Shown here: one piece after another, positions 43,860 to 53,342 of the stretch
Layout: the number at the start of each line of letters is the position of its first letter
Position numbering within the stretch: position 1 is the first letter of the stretch
The notes under the pieces: model-generated
Told to the model about the DNA's origin: nothing
Database searches by the model: none
The model's input: the letters and a program-made list of their open reading frames with translations, nothing else
Made by a program: the position numbers and the translations under genes
Assembly: GCF_900312975.1 (NCBI RefSeq)
Contig: NZ_LT990039.1
Coordinates: forward strand, 2,170,001-2,234,000
Direction of reading: 5' to 3'
DNA: 64,000 nucleotides
Origin: Massilistercora timonensis
GTDB taxonomy: Bacteria > Bacillota > Clostridia > Lachnospirales > Lachnospiraceae

Positions 43860-45686
43860 TTAAGAGCGTGCTGCCCGCTTGCGCATCCGGGGATCCAGGA
43901 TCTTCTTGCGAAGCCGCAGGCTCTTGGGCGTTACTTCCAGAAGCTCGTCAGTGTCGATAAAGTCCAGGGCCTGCTCCAGGCTCAAGATCTTGGGCGGCGT
44001 TAAGCGAAGGGCTTCATCGGCGCTGGAAGAACGGGTATTGGTAAGATGCTTGGTCTTGCAGACATTGACTTCGATATCGTCGGTCTTGGCGTTTTCGCCG
44101 ATGACCATTCCTGAGTAGACCTTCTCGCCGGGGCCGATGAACAGAACGCCCCGCTCCTGGGCGCTGTAGAGTCCGTAGGTGACAGACTCGCCAGTCTCAT
44201 AGGCGATGAGAGAGCCCTGCTTGCGGTACTGGATATCCCCCTTGTAAGGGGCATAGCCTTCGAACGCGGTGTTCATGATCCCGTTTCCTTTGGTGTCTGT
44301 CAGGAACTCGCCCCGGTAGCCGATGAGTCCCCGGGAAGGAATGGAGAATTCCAGCCGGGTGTAGCCGCCGTTGGAGGCGCCCATATTGCGAAGCTCGCCT
44401 TTGCGCTGGCTGAGCTTATCGATGACAGTACCGGTGAATTCGTCGGGAACATCAATGAAGGCGGTTTCCACAGGCTCCAGCAATTTGCCGCTTTCATCCT
44501 CATGGTAGAGGACCTCCGCTTTGCTGACAGCGAACTCATAGCCCTCCCGGCGCATGTTTTCGATCAGGACGGAGAGATGGAGTTCTCCACGGCCGGACAC
44601 TTTGAAGCTGTCGGTACTGTCCATTTCTTCCACCCGGAGGCTGACGTCGGTGTTCAGTTCCCGGAAGAGACGGTCCCGCAGATGGCGGGAGGTAACATAT
44701 TTGCCCTCCTGTCCGGCAAAGGGACTGTCGTTGACGATAAACTGCATGGCGATGGTGGGCTCGGAGATCTTCTGGAAAGGGATGGCTGTGGGATTCTCCG
44801 GGGAACACAAGGTGTCGCCGATGGAGATATCCGCGATACCGGAGATGGCCACGATAGAGCCGATGGTGGCTTCCTTTACTTCCACTTTGTTCAGCCCGTC
44901 GAATTCGTACAGCTTGCTGATGCGCACCTTCTCCAGACGGTCCGGGTCGTGTTCATTTACCACGGCGGCGTCCATGCCTACCCGGATCACGCCGTTTTCC
45001 ACTTTTCCGATACCGATACGTCCCACATACTCATTGTAGTCGATGGTGCTGATAAGAACCTGGGTGTCTGCTTCCGGATCGCCTTCCGGCGCGGGAATGT
45101 ATTTCAATATGGTTTCAAAGAGAGGCTTCATGTCTCGCTTCTCATCGGTCAGATCCAGAACGGCAACCCCGGATTTTGCAGAAGCGTAGACGAAAGGACA
45201 GTCCAGCTGTTCTTCCGATGCGTCCAGATCAATGAAGAGCTCCAGAACTTCGTCGATGACTTCTGTAGGCCGTGCTTCCGGACGGTCCATCTTGTTGATG
45301 CAGACGATGACCGGAAGAGACAGTTCCAGAGCCTTGCGCAGCACGAATTTGGTCTGAGGCATGGCGCCCTCGAAAGCGTCTACCACCAGGACGACGCCGT
45401 CCACCATTTTCAGCACCCGCTCTACTTCGCCGCCAAAATCTGCATGTCCCGGCGTGTCCACGATGTTGATCTTGGTTCCCTTGTAGAAGACGGCGGTATT
45501 CTTGGAGAGGATGGTGATGCCCCGCTCCCGCTCGATGTCGTTGGAATCCATCACCCGTTCCGCCACTTCCTGATTCTCCCGGAAAACGCCGCTTTGCTTC
45601 AACAGCTCGTCCACCAGGGTGGTCTTGCCGTGGTCTACATGGGCGATGATAGCGATATTTCGAATGTCTTCCCGTTTTTGCTTCAT
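43860..45686 (-). CDS. typA: Translational GTPase TypA/BipA
   Basis: A 608-residue ribosome-associated GTPase. G1 [11 protein letters not shown]3 [13 protein letters not shown]4 NKMDRPEA; domains II to V and the BipA C-terminal domain follow ([38 protein letters not shown]). It helps 50S assembly and stress adaptation. A -35/-10 pair upstream is TTGTAA-N16-TAAACT. The end is basic ([15 protein letters not shown]). Confidence 0.96.
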   Translation of the reverse strand: MKQKREDIRNIAIIAHVDHGKTTLVDELLKQSGVFRENQEVAERVMDSNDIERERGITILSKNTAVFYKGTKINIVDTPGHADFGGEVERVLKMVDGVVLVVDAFEGAMPQTKFVLRKALELSLPVIVCINKMDRPEARPTEVIDEVLELFIDLDASEEQLDCPFVYASAKSGVAVLDLTDEKRDMKPLFETILKYIPAPEGDPEADTQVLISTIDYNEYVGRIGIGKVENGVIRVGMDAAVVNEHDPDRLEKVRISKLYEFDGLNKVEVKEATIGSIVAISGIADISIGDTLCSPENPTAIPFQKISEPTIAMQFIVNDSPFAGQEGKYVTSRHLRDRLFRELNTDVSLRVEEMDSTDSFKVSGRGELHLSVLIENMRREGYEFAVSKAEVLYHEDESGKLLEPVETAFIDVPDEFTGTVIDKLSQRKGELRNMGASNGGYTRLEFSIPSRGLIGYRGEFLTDTKGNGIMNTAFEGYAPYKGDIQYRKQGSLIAYETGESVTYGLYSAQERGVLFIGPGEKVYSGMVIGENAKTDDIEVNVCKTKHLTNTRSSSADEALRLTPPKILSLEQALDFIDTDELLEVTPKSLRLRKKILDPRMRKRAARS

Positions 45687-45747
45687 AACGATCTTCCTTT
45701 TCTTTTCCTATTTTAAATGTGTTCAGATACTCGTATACAACGCTAAT

Positions 45748-45775
45748 AGTTTATCATATTTTTAAAAATTTACAA
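45748..45775 (-). promoter_or_regulatory. Promoter of typA
   Basis: Minus strand TTGTAA (45775-45770) and TAAACT (45753-45748), spacer 16, in an AT-rich patch. Confidence 0.5.
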
Positions 45776-45815
45776 GTACCAGGAAAGACTGGTTCTAAAA
45801 TCCGGATCCCCTTCA

Positions 45816-45844
45816 TAGACTAAATAGTGACCGAGAAATACGAT
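45816..45844 (+). promoter_or_regulatory. Promoter of the OB-fold gene
   Basis: TAGACT at 45816-45821 and TACGAT at 45839-45844, spacer 17; 25 bases before the start codon with GGAAGGGAG between. Confidence 0.4.
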
Positions 45845-45869
45845 TTAGAGGAAGGGAGATTGTAAGATT

Positions 45870-46499
45870 ATGTCAGATAAGATCATTGAGAACAACCAGG
45901 TAACGATCATGGGAGAGGTGGTATCAGGGTTCACGTTCAGCCACGAGGTGTTCGGGGAAGGCTTCTACATGGTGGATGTGAGCGTGAAAAGGCTGAGCAA
46001 TTCCCGGGATCTCATCCCGGTGATGATCTCGGAGCGCCTGATCGACGTAACGCAGGATTATACCGGGGAATTTCTGATGGTGACAGGACAGTTCCGGTCC
46101 TATAACCGGCACGAGGAACAGAAGAACCGGCTGGTGCTGTCTGTGTTTGCCAGGGAGGCGGAATTTATTGATGAAGAGCCGGACGGGGCCAAGACCAACA
46201 CCATCCTGCTGGACGGGTACATATGCAAGCTGCCGGTCTACCGGAAGACGCCCCTGGGCCGGGAGATCGCGGACCTTCTGCTGGCGGTGAACCGTCCCTA
46301 CGGGAAGTCGGATTATATCCCCTGTATCTGCTGGGGCAGGAACGCCCGGTTTGCTTCCGCCTTCCGGGTGGGAGAGCATGTGCAGCTGATCGGGCGGATC
46401 CAGAGCCGGGAATATATGAAGAAACTTTCCGAGACTGAGACGGAAAAACGCACAGCCTATGAGGTATCGGTAAGTAAGCTGGAGTGCTGTGAAGATTAG
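45870..46499 (+). CDS. Tandem OB-fold single-strand-DNA-binding-like protein
   Basis: A 209-residue protein with two OB-like halves. The first (about 8-105) reads VTIMGEVVSGFTFSHEVFGE and ends in FAREAEFIDEE; the second (about 108-205) reads ILLDGYICKLPVYRKTPLGR, then DYIPCICWGRNARFASAFRV, strongly SSB-like in the TPLGREIADLLLAVNR segment. It lacks the acidic C-terminal tip of canonical SSB (ends LECCED). It may be a primosome or accessory DNA-binding protein; in Clostridia it is annotated single-stranded DNA-binding protein. Role inferred from fold only. Confidence 0.75.
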   Translation: MSDKIIENNQVTIMGEVVSGFTFSHEVFGEGFYMVDVSVKRLSNSRDLIPVMISERLIDVTQDYTGEFLMVTGQFRSYNRHEEQKNRLVLSVFAREAEFIDEEPDGAKTNTILLDGYICKLPVYRKTPLGREIADLLLAVNRPYGKSDYIPCICWGRNARFASAFRVGEHVQLIGRIQSREYMKKLSETETEKRTAYEVSVSKLECCED

Positions 46500-46510
46500 A
46501 AGCCCCCTCA

Positions 46511-46539
46511 TTGACATCATATTTGAATAATGTTAGAAT
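46511..46539 (+). promoter_or_regulatory. Promoter of dapA-dapB
   Basis: TTGACA at 46511-46516 and TAGAAT at 46534-46539, spacer 17. Confidence 0.75.
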
Positions 46540-46571
46540 TTTCATATATTTAGAATGTCAGGAGGGTAACT

Positions 46572-47462
46572 ATGGCTATTTTTAAAGGTTCTGGAGTGGC
46601 GATCGTCACCCCGTTCCATGAGGATGGAAGTATCAACTATGATATGCTTGATCAGCTGATAGACTATCATTGCGAGAAAGGGACAGACAGTATCATTATC
46701 TGCGGAACTACCGGGGAATCAGCGACCATGACAGAAGAGGAGCATCTGGAGTGCGTGAAGTTCACCATCGATCAGGTGAAAGGCAGAGTTCCGGTGATCG
46801 CGGGGACGGGCTCCAACTGCACAAGGACCGCCATCGATATGTCAAAAGAGGCGGCGGAGTACGGCGCGGACGGGCTGCTTCTGGTGACGCCTTATTACAA
46901 CAAAGCTACTCAGGCAGGCCTGATCGCTCATTATACGGCGGTGGCGAAGGAAGCGAAAGCTCCGATCATCATGTACAGTGTGGCCAGCCGTACCGGCTGT
47001 AACATTGAGCCGGCGACCGTGGCTACTCTGGTGAAGAATGTAGACAACATTGTGGGTGTGAAGGAAGCCTCCGGAAATATCTCTCAGGTGGCAAAGATCA
47101 TGGCGCTGACTGACGGCAACATCGATCTGTATTCCGGCAACGACGATCAGATCGTGCCGCTTCTGTCTCTTGGCGGCAAGGGCGTGATCTCTGTACTTGC
47201 CAATGTAGCTCCAAAGGAGACCCACGACATCTGTGAGAAATTCTTCGCAGGAGACGTGGCTGGAAGCGCGGCGCTGCAGCTGAAGGCAATTCCGCTGATC
47301 GAGCAGCTGTTCTGTGAAGTAAATCCGATCCCGGTGAAGAAAGCGGTAAGCCTGATGGGATTTGAGTGCGGTCCGCTTCGCATGCCTCTGACAGAGCTGA
47401 CGCCGGAGCACCAGAAGTCTCTGGCGCAGGCCATGAAGGATTTTGGGATCAAACTGGCGTAA
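46572..47462 (+). CDS. dapA: 4-hydroxy-tetrahydrodipicolinate synthase
   Basis: A 296-residue enzyme of lysine and diaminopimelate synthesis. Signatures: GVAIVTPFHEDGSINYDML, ICGTTGESATMTEEEH, TPYYNKATQAGLIAHY, and the Schiff-base lysine in VGVKEASGN (Lys164). It condenses pyruvate with aspartate semialdehyde. dapB follows after 44 bases. GGAGGGTAAC precedes ATG. Confidence 0.95.
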   Translation: MAIFKGSGVAIVTPFHEDGSINYDMLDQLIDYHCEKGTDSIIICGTTGESATMTEEEHLECVKFTIDQVKGRVPVIAGTGSNCTRTAIDMSKEAAEYGADGLLLVTPYYNKATQAGLIAHYTAVAKEAKAPIIMYSVASRTGCNIEPATVATLVKNVDNIVGVKEASGNISQVAKIMALTDGNIDLYSGNDDQIVPLLSLGGKGVISVLANVAPKETHDICEKFFAGDVAGSAALQLKAIPLIEQLFCEVNPIPVKKAVSLMGFECGPLRMPLTELTPEHQKSLAQAMKDFGIKLA

Positions 47463-47506
47463 GCGTACAGGGCGACAGAAGTGATACAGACAGGAGGAAG
47501 GCAATC

Positions 47507-48268
47507 GTGATACGGGCGATCATGCACGGCTGCAACGGAAGGATGGGCCGTGTTATTACAGAGATAGCAGAAAAGGAACCGGAGATGGAGATCGTGGCGG
47601 GAGTGGACGCATATACGGGAACGCCCAATACCTATCCGGTGTTTGAGAAGATTGAAGACTGTGATGTAAAAGCAGATGTGATCATTGATTTCTCCAATGC
47701 GGCGGCGGCAGATACGCTGCTGGACTACGCTGTGGCGCACAAGCTTCCGCTGGTATTATGCACCACCGGGCTTTCTGAGGAACAGCTGGCCCATGTGGAG
47801 GAGGCGGCAAAGGAGACGGCAGTTCTTCGTTCTGCCAACATGTCCATGGGCATCAATCTGCTCCTGAAGCTTCTGCGGGACGCTTCCAGAGTGCTGGCGC
47901 CTGCGGGATTTGACATTGAGATCGTGGAGCGTCACCACAACCAGAAGCTGGACGCCCCCAGCGGGACGGCACTGGCTCTGGCGGACGCAGTCAACGATTC
48001 ACTGGATAATGCTTATCATTATGTCTATGACAGAAGCCAGGTGCGCCAGAAAAGAGAGGAGAAAGAGATCGGCATTTCCGCTGTCCGGGGCGGCACCATT
48101 GTGGGCGACCACGAAGTGATCTACGCCGGGACAGATGAAGTGATCGAATTTAAGCACACCGCTTATTCCCGGGCAGTCTTCGCAAGGGGCGCGGTGGAAG
48201 CTGCCAAGTTCCTGGCGGGGAAACCGGCGGGACGCTATGACATGGCGGACGTGATCGAGGCAAGGTAA
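47507..48268 (+). CDS. dapB: 4-hydroxy-tetrahydrodipicolinate reductase
   Basis: A 253-residue NAD(P)H-dependent enzyme. The dinucleotide loop is IMHGCNGRMGRVI; the catalytic region is VERHHNQKLDAPSGTALAL and the end has the usual GRYDMADVI. I chose GTG 47507 because AGGAGGAAGG is 5-14 bases upstream; the open frame starts at 47366 inside dapA. It uses the DapA product, so dapA-dapB act in sequence. Confidence 0.94.
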   Translation: MIRAIMHGCNGRMGRVITEIAEKEPEMEIVAGVDAYTGTPNTYPVFEKIEDCDVKADVIIDFSNAAAADTLLDYAVAHKLPLVLCTTGLSEEQLAHVEEAAKETAVLRSANMSMGINLLLKLLRDASRVLAPAGFDIEIVERHHNQKLDAPSGTALALADAVNDSLDNAYHYVYDRSQVRQKREEKEIGISAVRGGTIVGDHEVIYAGTDEVIEFKHTAYSRAVFARGAVEAAKFLAGKPAGRYDMADVIEAR

Positions 48269-48304
48269 GAAGAAGCATAGAGAATTGCATAGCAGGAGGA
48301 GTTT

Positions 48305-50257
48305 ATGAGAGAGTTGGAGGAGCGTTATCTGAAGAGACTTTCTGAACTTTATCCCACCATCGCCAAGGCATCCACAGAGATCATCAATCTGCAGGCGATC
48401 CTGAATCTGCCTAAAGGAACGGAACATTTCCTCACCGATATCCATGGAGAGTATCAGGCCTTTTCTCATGTTCTGAAGAATGGGTCTGGTTCCGTGAGGC
48501 GCAAGATCGAAGATGTTTTTGGAAATACTGTGAGTAGCAGGGACAAACAGGCCCTTGCTACTCTTATTTATTATCCGGGAGAGAAGATGGAGCGGATCCG
48601 AAAGTCAGAAGAGAATCTGGAGGACTGGTACAAGATCACCCTGTACCGATTGATCGAAGTATGTAAATGCGCGGCCAGCAAGTATACCAGGTCTAAGGTG
48701 CGCAAAGCCCTTCCGCCAGAGTTTTCCTACGTGATCGAGGAACTGATCACAGAGAAGGCGGAGGTGACGGACAAGGAATCTTACTATAATTCTATTGTCA
48801 GCACCATCATTGATCTGGGAAGGGCGGAGGAATGTATCACAGCCTTTGCCCAGGTGATCCAGCGTCTGACGGTGGACCATCTGCATATCCTGGGGGATAT
48901 CTATGACCGGGGACCGGGACCTCACATCATTATGGATAAGCTGATGGAGTATCACAGCGTGGACATCCAGTGGGGGAATCATGATGTGCTGTGGATGGGG
49001 GCGGCGGCAGGACAGAGGGCCTGTATCGCCAATGTGATCCGCATCTGCGCCCGGTATGGAAATCTGGATATCCTGGAGGACGGATATGGCATCAATCTGC
49101 TCCCGCTGGCGGCATTTGCCATGGATACTTACCGGGAGGATCCCTGCAGCTGTTTCGCGTTAAAGAGCGCGCCGGCCCACGGGGAAGGGGAACGGGCCAT
49201 GGACATGCGGATGCACAAGGCCATCTCGGTTATCCAGTTCAAGGTGGAAGGACAGGCCAGCCGCCGGAATCCGGATTTTCATCTGGAGGGAAGGAATCTG
49301 CTGCACAAGATCAATTTTCAGGAGGGAATGGTAGAAATTGATGGGAAGACCTATGAGCTGCTGGATACAAGCCTCCCCACGGTAGACCCGGAGGATCCTT
49401 ATGCTCTCTCGGAAGCGGAGGAGGAGATCATGGAACGTCTTGGGCAGGCCTTTACAAATTGCGCGAAGCTTCAGGAGCATATGCGGTTTCTGCTGAATAA
49501 AGGGAGTCTTTATAAGGTATATAACAAGAATCTTCTCTATCACGGCTGCGTTCCTCTGACGGAAGAGGGGCAGCTGAAGGAGGCGGAAGTTTGCGGGAAG
49601 AAATGTAAAGGCGCCGGCCTCTATCAGCTGCTGGAAGAATACGTGAGAAAGGGCTTTTACGCAGAGGAGGAAACCGAGCGGGAAAAGGGCAGGGATCTGA
49701 TGTGGTACATCTGGCAGGGACAGGATTCTCCCCTGTTTGGCAAGGATAAGATGGCGACCTTTGAGCGGTATTTTCTGAAGGAGAAGGAGACCCATGTGGA
49801 AAAGAAGAATCCCTACTACCGTTATCTGGAAGATCCCCAGGTGGTCACCGGTATTCTGAAGGAATTCGGTCTTGAAGGGGAGGAATCCCATATCATTAAC
49901 GGGCATGTGCCGGTGCGGCTCAAGGACGGAGAGAGCCCGGTGAAATGCGGCGGGAAAGTGCTGGTCATCGACGGCGGCTTCTCCAAAGCCTACCAGAAGG
50001 AGACCGGGATCGCGGGCTATACCCTGATCTATAATTCTTACGGGTTGATCCTGGCTGCCCACGAGCCTTTTGAATCGACGGAGAGCGCTATTGAGAAGGA
50101 GACGGATATCCATTCTGACAGCATTGTGGTCAAAAAGACCCTGCAGCGCAAGAAGGTGGGAGATACCGATATTGGTACGGAGTTAAAAGAACAGATCCAT
50201 GATCTGGAGGAGCTTCTCTGCGCATACCGAAGCGGCCGTCTGACAGAAAAAATCTAG
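48305..50257 (+). CDS. fbp: Fructose-1,6-bisphosphatase, class 3
   Basis: A 650-residue gluconeogenic phosphatase of the Firmicutes type, built on a calcineurin-like phosphoesterase. Metal motifs: HGEYQAFSHVLKNGSG at the start, GDIYDRGPGPHIIMDKL, QWGNHDVLWMGAAAG, and a late INGHVPVRLKDGESP with VLVIDGGFSKAYQ. Length and C-terminus are normal. AGGAGGAG is before ATG. It is not related to class 1 or GlpX enzymes. Confidence 0.95.
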   Translation: MRELEERYLKRLSELYPTIAKASTEIINLQAILNLPKGTEHFLTDIHGEYQAFSHVLKNGSGSVRRKIEDVFGNTVSSRDKQALATLIYYPGEKMERIRKSEENLEDWYKITLYRLIEVCKCAASKYTRSKVRKALPPEFSYVIEELITEKAEVTDKESYYNSIVSTIIDLGRAEECITAFAQVIQRLTVDHLHILGDIYDRGPGPHIIMDKLMEYHSVDIQWGNHDVLWMGAAAGQRACIANVIRICARYGNLDILEDGYGINLLPLAAFAMDTYREDPCSCFALKSAPAHGEGERAMDMRMHKAISVIQFKVEGQASRRNPDFHLEGRNLLHKINFQEGMVEIDGKTYELLDTSLPTVDPEDPYALSEAEEEIMERLGQAFTNCAKLQEHMRFLLNKGSLYKVYNKNLLYHGCVPLTEEGQLKEAEVCGKKCKGAGLYQLLEEYVRKGFYAEEETEREKGRDLMWYIWQGQDSPLFGKDKMATFERYFLKEKETHVEKKNPYYRYLEDPQVVTGILKEFGLEGEESHIINGHVPVRLKDGESPVKCGGKVLVIDGGFSKAYQKETGIAGYTLIYNSYGLILAAHEPFESTESAIEKETDIHSDSIVVKKTLQRKKVGDTDIGTELKEQIHDLEELLCAYRSGRLTEKI

Positions 50258-50383
50258 GGGAAGAAACAGGCAGGAAAAAACAGGAAGAAGCCGGAAGGTA
50301 TAGAATCTCCCAATCTGCAGATATTACTAACACCAGGAAATACCTGATAAGTTAAGAATCTACATGAAAGGGAGATAAGGATC

Positions 50384-50668
50384 ATGAAACAGTTTCAGAA
50401 ATTGCTGGCAGTGCTTCTGTGTGCGGGAGCGCTTACTACTGGTCTTGCCGCCTGCGGAAGCGATGGGGATGCTGAGGATAATGGCGCGGTACACACTGAG
50501 GACGCCGATCAGAAGGATATGAACGGCGCCACCGACGGGACAGCCGATGACGGCGTGCTGGACGAGATCGGCGAGGATGTGAAGGACGGAGCAGAGGACA
50601 TCGGCGAGGATGTAAAAGACGGCGTGGAAGACATGGAGAGAGACGCTAAAGACCTGGAGAACCGGTAG
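50384..50668 (+). CDS. Small acidic lipoprotein
   Basis: A 94-residue protein. The signal peptide ends in a perfect lipobox LAAC with Cys24. The mature part is highly charged and contains a near-repeat, IGEDVKDGAEDIGEDVKDGV, suggesting an amphipathic helix lying on the outer membrane face or wall. Clear AGGGAG ribosome site. No family recognised. It is the last gene before the mobile element. Confidence 0.78.
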   Translation: MKQFQKLLAVLLCAGALTTGLAACGSDGDAEDNGAVHTEDADQKDMNGATDGTADDGVLDEIGEDVKDGAEDIGEDVKDGVEDMERDAKDLENR

Positions 50669-50810
50669 GGCATAGAATAAGGAACCCAGGCTGTAAAGAG
50701 GCTGTGCAAGAATGATGAGGTTCCGTAACGAAGGTTTTAAAACAAGTGGTAAAGACAATCGGTACGGTATATTGCAGAAAAATCTAAAACTTAATTTGGA
50801 GGAAACTGCA

Positions 50811-51182
50811 ATGAAATCATTATTTGAACAGATGGGCGGCACTTATACACTGCAAGGCGACTATTACTTGCCGAATGTTACTTTACCTGCCGAAGGAAAC
50901 AAGACCATAGGGATATGGGGACAGCGGCATTTGCGGTATATCCGGCAGCACAGAAAAGTGTTTTACACCAATCTGCTCACAAGCGGCAGGCTGAACGGCT
51001 ATCTTGCGGATATTGATCGGCAGGCAACAGAATTGTTTTTTCGGCTGATGGAACAGATGGCAGAGCATGAGGGTATATCCGAAAAACTCAAATCCGAACA
51101 TCCGATGGAATGGATAGGCAGGATGAACGCACTGCGTGAATCGGCAGCGGAAATCGTGAATGCAAAAGTAATTTTTGCATAA
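50811..51182 (+). CDS. tnpV: TnpV-like transposon-encoded protein
   Basis: A 123-residue protein beginning MKSLFEQMGGTYTLQGDYYL and containing GIWGQRHLRYIRQHRKVFYT and AEHEGISEKLKSEHPMEWIG, the pattern of TnpV proteins in Clostridia mobilizable transposons. Function unknown. Start chosen by TTTGGAGG 9 bases upstream. The open frame extends further up to 50712 over a degenerate stretch that could be another gene's remnant. Confidence 0.82.
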   Translation: MKSLFEQMGGTYTLQGDYYLPNVTLPAEGNKTIGIWGQRHLRYIRQHRKVFYTNLLTSGRLNGYLADIDRQATELFFRLMEQMAEHEGISEKLKSEHPMEWIGRMNALRESAAEIVNAKVIFA

Positions 51183-51242
51183 ACCGAAGCCGATGGGAAA
51201 GCGGTATCATCAAACCTGTAACACTTTGAAACACAAAAACGA

Positions 51243-51278
51243 GGGGTAAGGTGCAAACACCTTACCCCTTAAAGTTTA
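51243..51278 (+). terminator. Terminator after tnpV
   Basis: AGGGGTAAGGTG at 51243-51254 pairs with CACCTTACCCCT at 51259-51270 across a CAAA loop, then TAAAGTTT. Confidence 0.8.
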
Positions 51279-51478
51279 TTCTGAAAAAACGGTTTAAAAT
51301 CAAGCTTTTTCATCCTCTATTTTTCGATTTCCAACAGAACAGATATGCTTTCGCATACAAAAGCATATTTTGATGTATTTTCGCAATACAATCCTGAAAC
51401 GAAGGAAAATAACAAAACCCTTGATATCATGATAGGAAATGCGATCTAAGCATATATTACGAGAAATCGTAAAATTCA

Positions 51479-51507
51479 TTGAGATTTAGCAAGCTTTGTG
51501 TTATACT
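51479..51507 (+). promoter_or_regulatory. Promoter of the XRE / MFS-LuxR operon
   Basis: TTGAGA at 51479-51484 and TATACT at 51502-51507, spacer 17, followed by GAGGTG and the ATG. Confidence 0.65.
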
Positions 51508-51536
51508 AACCTTATCATAACAATGAGGTGAACCGT

Positions 51537-51749
51537 ATGGCAGTACAATATAACAAGCTGTGGAAGCGGCTGATCGATATGAAAATCAAAAAATCTTCCT
51601 TAACGGAAATGGCAGGCGTTTCAGCTTCTACCATTGCAAAGCTCAGCCATGACGAATATGTGAGCCTTGAAATTTTAGAACGGATCTGCCGGGCGCTTCA
51701 CTGCGAAATCGGCGATGTAGTGGAGCTCAGTAAGGAGGCAGAATCATGA
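51537..51749 (+). CDS. Small XRE-type helix-turn-helix protein
   Basis: A 70-residue Cro/C1-like HTH of the YozG kind: MAVQYNKLWKRLIDMKIKKS, then SSLTEMAGVSASTIAKLSHD and LEILERICRALHCEIGDVVE. I chose ATG 51537 with GAGGTG 8 bases upstream. Its stop overlaps the start of the membrane regulator by 4 bases (ATGA), so the two are coupled. It is typical accessory regulator of integrated elements. Confidence 0.88.
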   Translation: MAVQYNKLWKRLIDMKIKKSSLTEMAGVSASTIAKLSHDEYVSLEILERICRALHCEIGDVVELSKEAES

Positions 51750-53146
51750 AGCGGCAGAAAATCACATTCTCAGAGCTGCTTTGCGCAATCTGTTTTGCAT
51801 TATGCTTTTTTGCCTTTATGCTGACGGAGGCGTTTATCAATGAGCGCTGTGCCGTGATTCTCGGAAGCAGTTCCGTAAATCTCGTATATACCTTTGGGCT
51901 TGTCTGCACCGGATTGGGTTTTCTTTCGTTTTCCCTGCTGCGCCGCCTCTGTAAAAAAGAAAAATCCAGAAAAACAGCGCAGACCGTTATCGGCATCCTA
52001 TGCCTTGGGGCGGCCGTGGTTTTGCTTTTTGCAGACCAGCCGGCACTCTTTCTGACAAGCTCCGCCGCAGCCCTGCTGTTGACCGGTCATATCAGTGGGT
52101 GTGTGTATTACAATACAGCCATGTATTTTGCCGCAAGCCGATATACGGGACGATTGATCGGAACGGGTATGGGAGCGGCGATCCTGTTACAGTTTGTGGT
52201 ACAGAATTTGATCCTCCAGTCTGTCATCTTTATCATTAGCATTCTTTTGAGTGTTGCGTTTGTCATGTATTTTATTATGAAAGCACCAAAAGGCTGGATC
52301 TTGGAAAATCCTTTGCCCTATTCGTCGGATACCAAAAAAGATTTCAAAAAATCACTGCTTCTGATCATCGCCGTGGTGCTTATGAGCCTTGTGGCGGGAA
52401 TGATTGACAGTGTGCTGACGGCCTTTAACGCCGAAAAATCTTATGATATTTACAGCGGCGTTCGTCTGTTTTATGCACTGGGGTTGATTCTGGCGGGATT
52501 TCTTGCAGATATCCGGGAACGGAAATATCTTCCGCTTTCTGCCGTATGTACGATCCTGCTTTCATCCGTCTGTATGTTCTTTCTCTCGGATGAAATCAGT
52601 TATTTTGCCGGTACTGCGCTGATGTACCTGTACAGTGGTTTTTATGTGATCTTTTTTACCGTCATGTTTCTGGATTTTGCACCCAAAAGCAGCAGGCCGG
52701 AGCTGTGGGCGGGCATGGGGCGCATTGTACGCAGCTTTACGGTAGCGGCAACCGTCCTGCCGGCGTTAAACATCTATGGCGCAGTCGGCAATACGGCGCT
52801 TGCTGTGGGAAGCTGTCTGCTGTCCATCCTGATCCTGCTGGTACTGCTGCCGTATCTGAGTAATGCCGCCGTTTCTCCCAAACCGACAGAGGACCTGCCG
52901 TCCGACAGCCCTGCACTCTCTCCGCAGGAACGTATGAAGCTGTATGCACAGCACTGCTCGCTGACTCCACGAGAAACGGAAGTATTGGAGCAGCTGTTGA
53001 CCACCGAGGACGGCGTACAGGAAATCGCTGACAGCCTGTATATCTCCCGGCGGATGGTGCAGCGGTACATCTCCTCTATTTATGAAAAGACCGAAACAAA
53101 GACGAGACTCGGTTTGTTTCAAAGTTATATGAATTTTATAGAGTGA
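51746..53146 (+). CDS. Membrane-embedded LuxR-type regulator (MFS-like N-terminus)
   Basis: A 466-residue protein with about 12 hydrophobic helices over residues 8-375, arranged like an MFS transporter, joined by a charged linker (residues 375-400) to a LuxR/GerE HTH at about 403-466: LTPRETEVLEQLLTTEDGVQ, ADSLYISRRMVQRYISSIYE. There is no phosphoreceiver domain. This architecture suggests a sensor that binds a ligand in the membrane and directly acts on DNA. The surface-protein gene begins about 195 bases downstream, beyond a terminator and a repeated TGTGAAC box, and is the likely target; this is inference. Confidence 0.85.
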   Translation: MKRQKITFSELLCAICFALCFFAFMLTEAFINERCAVILGSSSVNLVYTFGLVCTGLGFLSFSLLRRLCKKEKSRKTAQTVIGILCLGAAVVLLFADQPALFLTSSAAALLLTGHISGCVYYNTAMYFAASRYTGRLIGTGMGAAILLQFVVQNLILQSVIFIISILLSVAFVMYFIMKAPKGWILENPLPYSSDTKKDFKKSLLLIIAVVLMSLVAGMIDSVLTAFNAEKSYDIYSGVRLFYALGLILAGFLADIRERKYLPLSAVCTILLSSVCMFFLSDEISYFAGTALMYLYSGFYVIFFTVMFLDFAPKSSRPELWAGMGRIVRSFTVAATVLPALNIYGAVGNTALAVGSCLLSILILLVLLPYLSNAAVSPKPTEDLPSDSPALSPQERMKLYAQHCSLTPRETEVLEQLLTTEDGVQEIADSLYISRRMVQRYISSIYEKTETKTRLGLFQSYMNFIE

Positions 53147-53161
53147 AATTTATTTGGGCAG

Positions 53162-53197
53162 AACGCTGCTTTTCTTGCGAAAAGCAGCGTTGTTTTT
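53162..53197 (+). terminator. Terminator after the MFS-LuxR gene
   Basis: AACGCTGCTTTTC at 53162-53174 pairs with GAAAAGCAGCGTT at 53179-53191 over a TTGC loop, then GTTTTT. Confidence 0.92.
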
Positions 53198-53215
53198 ATG
53201 TATTTTTTCAAGATG

Positions 53216-53262
53216 TCACACATGTGAACCCCCGATTTTTCAAGAATGGCGCGTATGTGAAC
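53216..53262 (+). promoter_or_regulatory. Direct-repeat/palindromic boxes upstream of the surface protein
   Basis: CATGTGAAC at 53221-53229 and TATGTGAAC at 53254-53262 are direct repeats 33 bases apart (three helix turns). The first is also the right half of the palindrome TCACA-CA-TGTGA at 53216-53227. Position between the regulator and its likely target suggests LuxR-type binding sites; activation by the preceding membrane regulator is inferred. Confidence 0.5.
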
Positions 53263-53342
53263 TACAAAATGATGAAATTTGTATGTATCATGATAATGGT
53301 TTAGCGTTCAATGCGGAGGGATGAAAAAGGAGGAAACCAAAC

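Larger units (their letters stand above)
51183..51536. other. Gene-free AT-rich stretch between tnpV and the XRE gene
   Basis: A 354-base region. It holds a terminator near its start and a promoter at its end; the middle (51290-51470) is AT-rich with several short hairpins, such as ATGCTTTCGCATACAAAAGCAT-type repeats around 51345-51370, and no ORF I can support. It may be decayed element sequence. Confidence 0.5.

Noticed and set aside
44502-45716. A 404-codon open frame antisense to typA
   Set aside because: Shadow frame; typA carries all its motifs on the minus strand.
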